In this document: positions 61,058 to 64,000 of the stretch, in pieces
Layout of the letters: each line of letters opens with the position of its first letter
How positions within the stretch are numbered: the stretch's first letter is position 1
Origin: Epiperipatus broadwayi
Lineage: Eukaryota > Onychophora > Udeonychophora > Euonychophora > Peripatidae
DNA: 64,000 nucleotides
Assembly (NCBI GenBank): GCA_028023455.1
Contig: JAQFVV010006246.1
Coordinates: 2,283,501 to 2,347,500 of the forward strand
Reading direction: 5' to 3'
Program-made: the position numbers and the translations under genes
Notes under the pieces: generated by a model
What the model saw: the letters and a program-made list of their open reading frames with translations, nothing else
Told to the model about the DNA's origin: nothing
Database searches by the model: none

Positions 61058-63072
61058 ATAATGGTCGGGAAAAAGTGAGTCTTACCACATCTGCCGAACA
61101 GGGCACCACCAGGCTATTTGAACCTGGAAAATTTATGTAGCAGGCAGATACGTAAGTTAAAATCCAATTTTATATTATTTTATTTTTATTACGACCATCA
61201 GCCCATGCCACTAGCTCATCGAGATGCAGAGATTTATGAAATATAAATTTTTATTAAAATATATTTTCAATATTAAAAAAAAAATAAAGGAAGCCACTGC
61301 CAGTAATAACACATACAAACATTTATTAAACATATATAAGATTTAGAATCATTTTAGTATCACTTTTACTTTAAAATTTAACTTACATTTTGACTTTTAT
61401 TTTAGAATTTAATTTACGTTTTAACTTTTATTTTAAAAGTTTGCACAGATGAATTTAATATTTTATTAGTGTCAAGTATGAATAGACTACATAGATTGCA
61501 TTTGAAAAGAAAATATTCTATCCCTGATTTAACCTTAGGCCAAAAGTTCACAGTCAAAACAACGCCAATCTATCTGATATATCGATGTATTCAAATGCAG
61601 CATGAATATGACAGCACAATACCATACTGTCAGGAATGCACCTTTGAACAGCATGGTTAAGAGAAGCAACTGTCTCGTCCAGTACAGGAATGTTATATCT
61701 GTCTAGCAAGAAGAACAATAAAAAAACTCCATAGGAAGGGATTGCAGTCCTTTTTACCGACTTACAATTCCATTCCATAGGCAAAGGGGTGATCCACAGA
61801 GCAAGAAATACCATCTGTCTCCAGTGGTCAATAAGAAATAGGCTTATTTCACCCAGGTGTGGCATATCATGTGATCCTGCATGTAGCAGACCTCATACTA
61901 CATTTACTAATTACACCAATATATCCAATCGATTAATCCAATTTAACTATGAAACAAATAACCTAAGATTTATCCTCCCTTAAACTAACATAACTTTACA
62001 AATCTATGCAGCCATTCATGCCTGACTTAAATTTAACATTTATATAATTTATTTTAAAAGAAAAAAAATCATGATAAAAACTTAAAAGAACAGAAAAAAT
62101 AAATTAATGGAAATGATTTACAAAAAATAGTATTAATTATTTTATTGAATGTATTATTATTTTTTGTATTATTAACTGGTTAAGTTTGGTCAGATAGGAA
62201 TTTCTATTGCAATAATTTAAATACTGAAAAAGTTTATACTTAGTGTTCATTAATTAACTAATGTTCTTACGGTTTTAACATACTGGAAAAGTTTATTTTT
62301 TAGAATTAAAGTTCATTAGTTAGAATTCTTACTGTTTTAAAATCCATGCTTAACAGTTGCTTGCCATTTGGAGCCACGTTAATTCCCCTGATGTCCTGTG
62401 GTCCTCAATATAGGAAAAACGATGACATTTCTTTCGTTTTAGCAAAACTGAAGGGATTGAAGAGTGCGTCTTTTCAATCCCTTCTCCTTCAACTCTCTCC
62501 GCACTAACACATATAGCACCTCTGCTGTCACATCTCTATCTTCTCTCCTAGCTCTTTCTTCACTCCAATTTATTTCCAAACTTTTTCTTTTATATCCAAA
62601 TTTTAGATTGAGTGGCCATTACATCATGACGATGGTGATGGTCTTTTCATTGAGGTCCATTTCCTGAGGGATTTTTTTTATTGGCTATTAGTCTCTATTG
62701 TTTTTTCTCTCCTATCTGACCTTTAGTTATACATTTTGAAATGCCCAAGGGCTAGTTTACTTTTAACTAATTAAAATAATCATTTCATTTTATACAATAG
62801 AATTAATTAAATTTGTACATTCTTTTTAATGATATATTTTTATCTTTAAATCTTTTTAAGCCTTTGTTGAAAATTTAGTTTTAAAACATTTTTCTTTTTT
62901 TTTTATAAAGTTTTCTTTTAATAATTTTTCATCTGTGTGATTATATATATAAAGTTTAGATGACTTTTATTTAACTTTCAATTTTTAATTATTAAAAAAA
63001 AAGTTTTTATATGCGAACTTTTATTTTTAATGTCTAATTTTTAAAATATATAATGTAACGATGTCCCTTACA
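61058..63072 (-). mobile_element. Element A, minus copy, uninterrupted
   Basis: Read on the minus strand it starts TGTAAGGGACATCGTTACA at 63072 and runs to about CCCGACCATTATA at 61058, both edges against (AT)n. The part 63072-61860 matches the interrupted plus copy. It provides the empty site for the 1.63 kb transposon in that copy. The open minus-strand frame 61554-61865 has no recognisable domain. Length and termini suggest a roughly 2 kb LTR. Confidence 0.6.
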
Positions 63073-63596
63073 ATATATATTATTCATTTGTGAGAATCTA
63101 ATTTAAAAAAATATTGCATCCTTATCTTATCAGTTGTCATTGGTACTTTTCAAATTTGCAAAGATTGTAATCATAATTGAAAAACTATATTTTATAAATG
63201 TAAATAGCCAAAATTTTAAAATACCTTTTGAGCTGAGTCCATCATATTTTTAAATATATTCATATATTAAAATGGATATTGTATTTTATAATCATCTGTT
63301 ATATTAAAGTAATGACTGTTTCCTGAATACTTTTAAGCCTGTGAATTCTACATATGAATAGAACCTGTCAAAGAATTTATGTTTTCTGAGCATTTGGATT
63401 TTATTATTTATTAATGATTTACTTCAAACAATATTGTTTATTTATGAGCATAATGTATTTTTTTTATTATTATTTTAGCATTTATTTTTTTAAATTTTTT
63501 CCTTTAATTTCATTAATGTGCACATTTGTTAATGATTAAGTAAATAAATGTTTGCTAATATATACAAATTTTCATTAAATTTTCCATTGATTGTAG

Positions 63597-63778
63597 TTTG
63601 TGGTGGAAATATACAAGAGAATTCAGGAGTTATTCAGAGTCCCAGTTATCCTCAGAATTATCCAGGATCTCTCAATTGCACTTGGAGAATTCATATTACA
63701 TCTGGTCACAGTATTCAATTGACTTTTGAAACTTTTGATATTTTTTCAAGTTTTAAATGTTCATCTGATTTTCTTATG
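63597..63778 (+). CDS. Multi-CUB (cubilin-like) gene, exon d: N-terminal half of CUB n+2
   Basis: Acceptor CCATTGATTGTAG; donor ATG/GTAAGA at 63779. Phase 1 in, phase 0 out. After the restored GTT codon it reads CGGNIQENSGVIQSPSYP, QNYPGSLNCTWRIHI, a beta strand (SIQLTFETFDIF) and KCSSDFLM. This gives C1, the SPSYPxxYP loop, C2 in C-T-W, and C3 followed by the S-D acidic ligand of a calcium-binding CUB. The exon stops at the same place in the fold, in phase 0, at which exon a begins, so the missing partner exon should start like exon a. That partner lies beyond the window. NCT is a possible glycosylation site. Confidence 0.93.
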
Positions 63779-64000
63779 GTAAGAAGTGAAATCTTTTGCT
63801 TAAAAACAATATTGTTTTAACATAAACATTTATTTTAAAGTAAGTTTTTATAAATATCAAATTTGGAACATTGATGGATATAGAAATTAGTGACATGTTT
63901 GTTTTATCCAATGATAATATAATTGAGATCAAAGGTTCCTAAATCAATGTTTAACTCATGTTTCTAGTGCTTGAATATCACATGATCTTCTGAGAAAATA
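63779..64000 (+). other. Start of the next CUB-gene intron
   Basis: GTAAGA donor followed by AT-rich non-coding sequence to the window edge. No exon seen. Confidence 0.85.

Larger units (their letters stand above)
43724..63596 (+). other. Intron of the CUB gene (19.9 kb)
   Basis: GTACCT donor and GATTGTAG acceptor. The junction restores a GTT codon before CGGN. It contains at least five LTR-like or TIR elements. Sub-stretches without an assignable element (46930-48220, 49200-50000, 51890-53600, 55330-56430) are AT-rich and contain no recognisable gene. Confidence 0.85.

Noticed and set aside
61554-61865. 103-codon minus-strand frame in element A
   Set aside because: The corresponding plus copy has no conserved frame, and no domain is visible.

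Overview
This 64 kb window looks like non-model animal (metazoan) nuclear DNA. It is very AT-rich, has canonical GT-AG introns, no bacterial gene organisation, and is dominated by decayed transposable elements and (AT)n microsatellites. An invertebrate with a large, repeat-rich genome, such as an arachnid or other arthropod, is plausible, but nothing in the sequence fixes the clade.

Only one host gene is visible. Four short plus-strand exons at 13214-13412, 29651-29848, 43577-43723 and 63597-63778 join in frame across three introns of about 16.2, 13.7 and 19.9 kb. They encode about 242 residues covering the C-terminal half of one CUB domain, a complete second CUB domain, and the N-terminal half of a third. 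Three CUB domains in a row without EGF or sushi modules fit a cubilin-like multi-CUB protein better than tolloid or CSMD. The gene continues beyond both ends of the window.

The rest is intron or upstream repeat DNA. Positions 447-7117 hold a Gypsy-like LTR retrotransposon with two LTRs, a polypurine tract, and gag and protease remnants. Its reverse transcriptase/integrase region appears deleted, and a decayed RTE-like LINE (about 1823-4627) sits inside its gag. From about 7.4 kb on, many non-coding elements with TG...CA-type ends are embedded in (AT)n tracts (18716-20119, 27511-28240, 53626-55314, 57225-58907, 58924-60591, 61058-63072 and others). They look like solo LTRs of retrotransposons that insert into (AT)n. 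Several share a short self-complementary segment at their 5' tip.

Other repeats include: TIR elements at 33351-34259, 41931-43186 and 44807-46432, the last inserted in an older element whose uninterrupted paralogue is at 61.9-63.1 kb; long foldbacks at 35473-35743, 36642-37356 and 45716-46034; and several tandem duplications. I found no tRNA, rRNA or CRISPR locus. I saw nothing that amounts to a new defence or metabolic system. The most distinctive feature is the (AT)n-targeted element family with its terminal hairpins and chained insertions.
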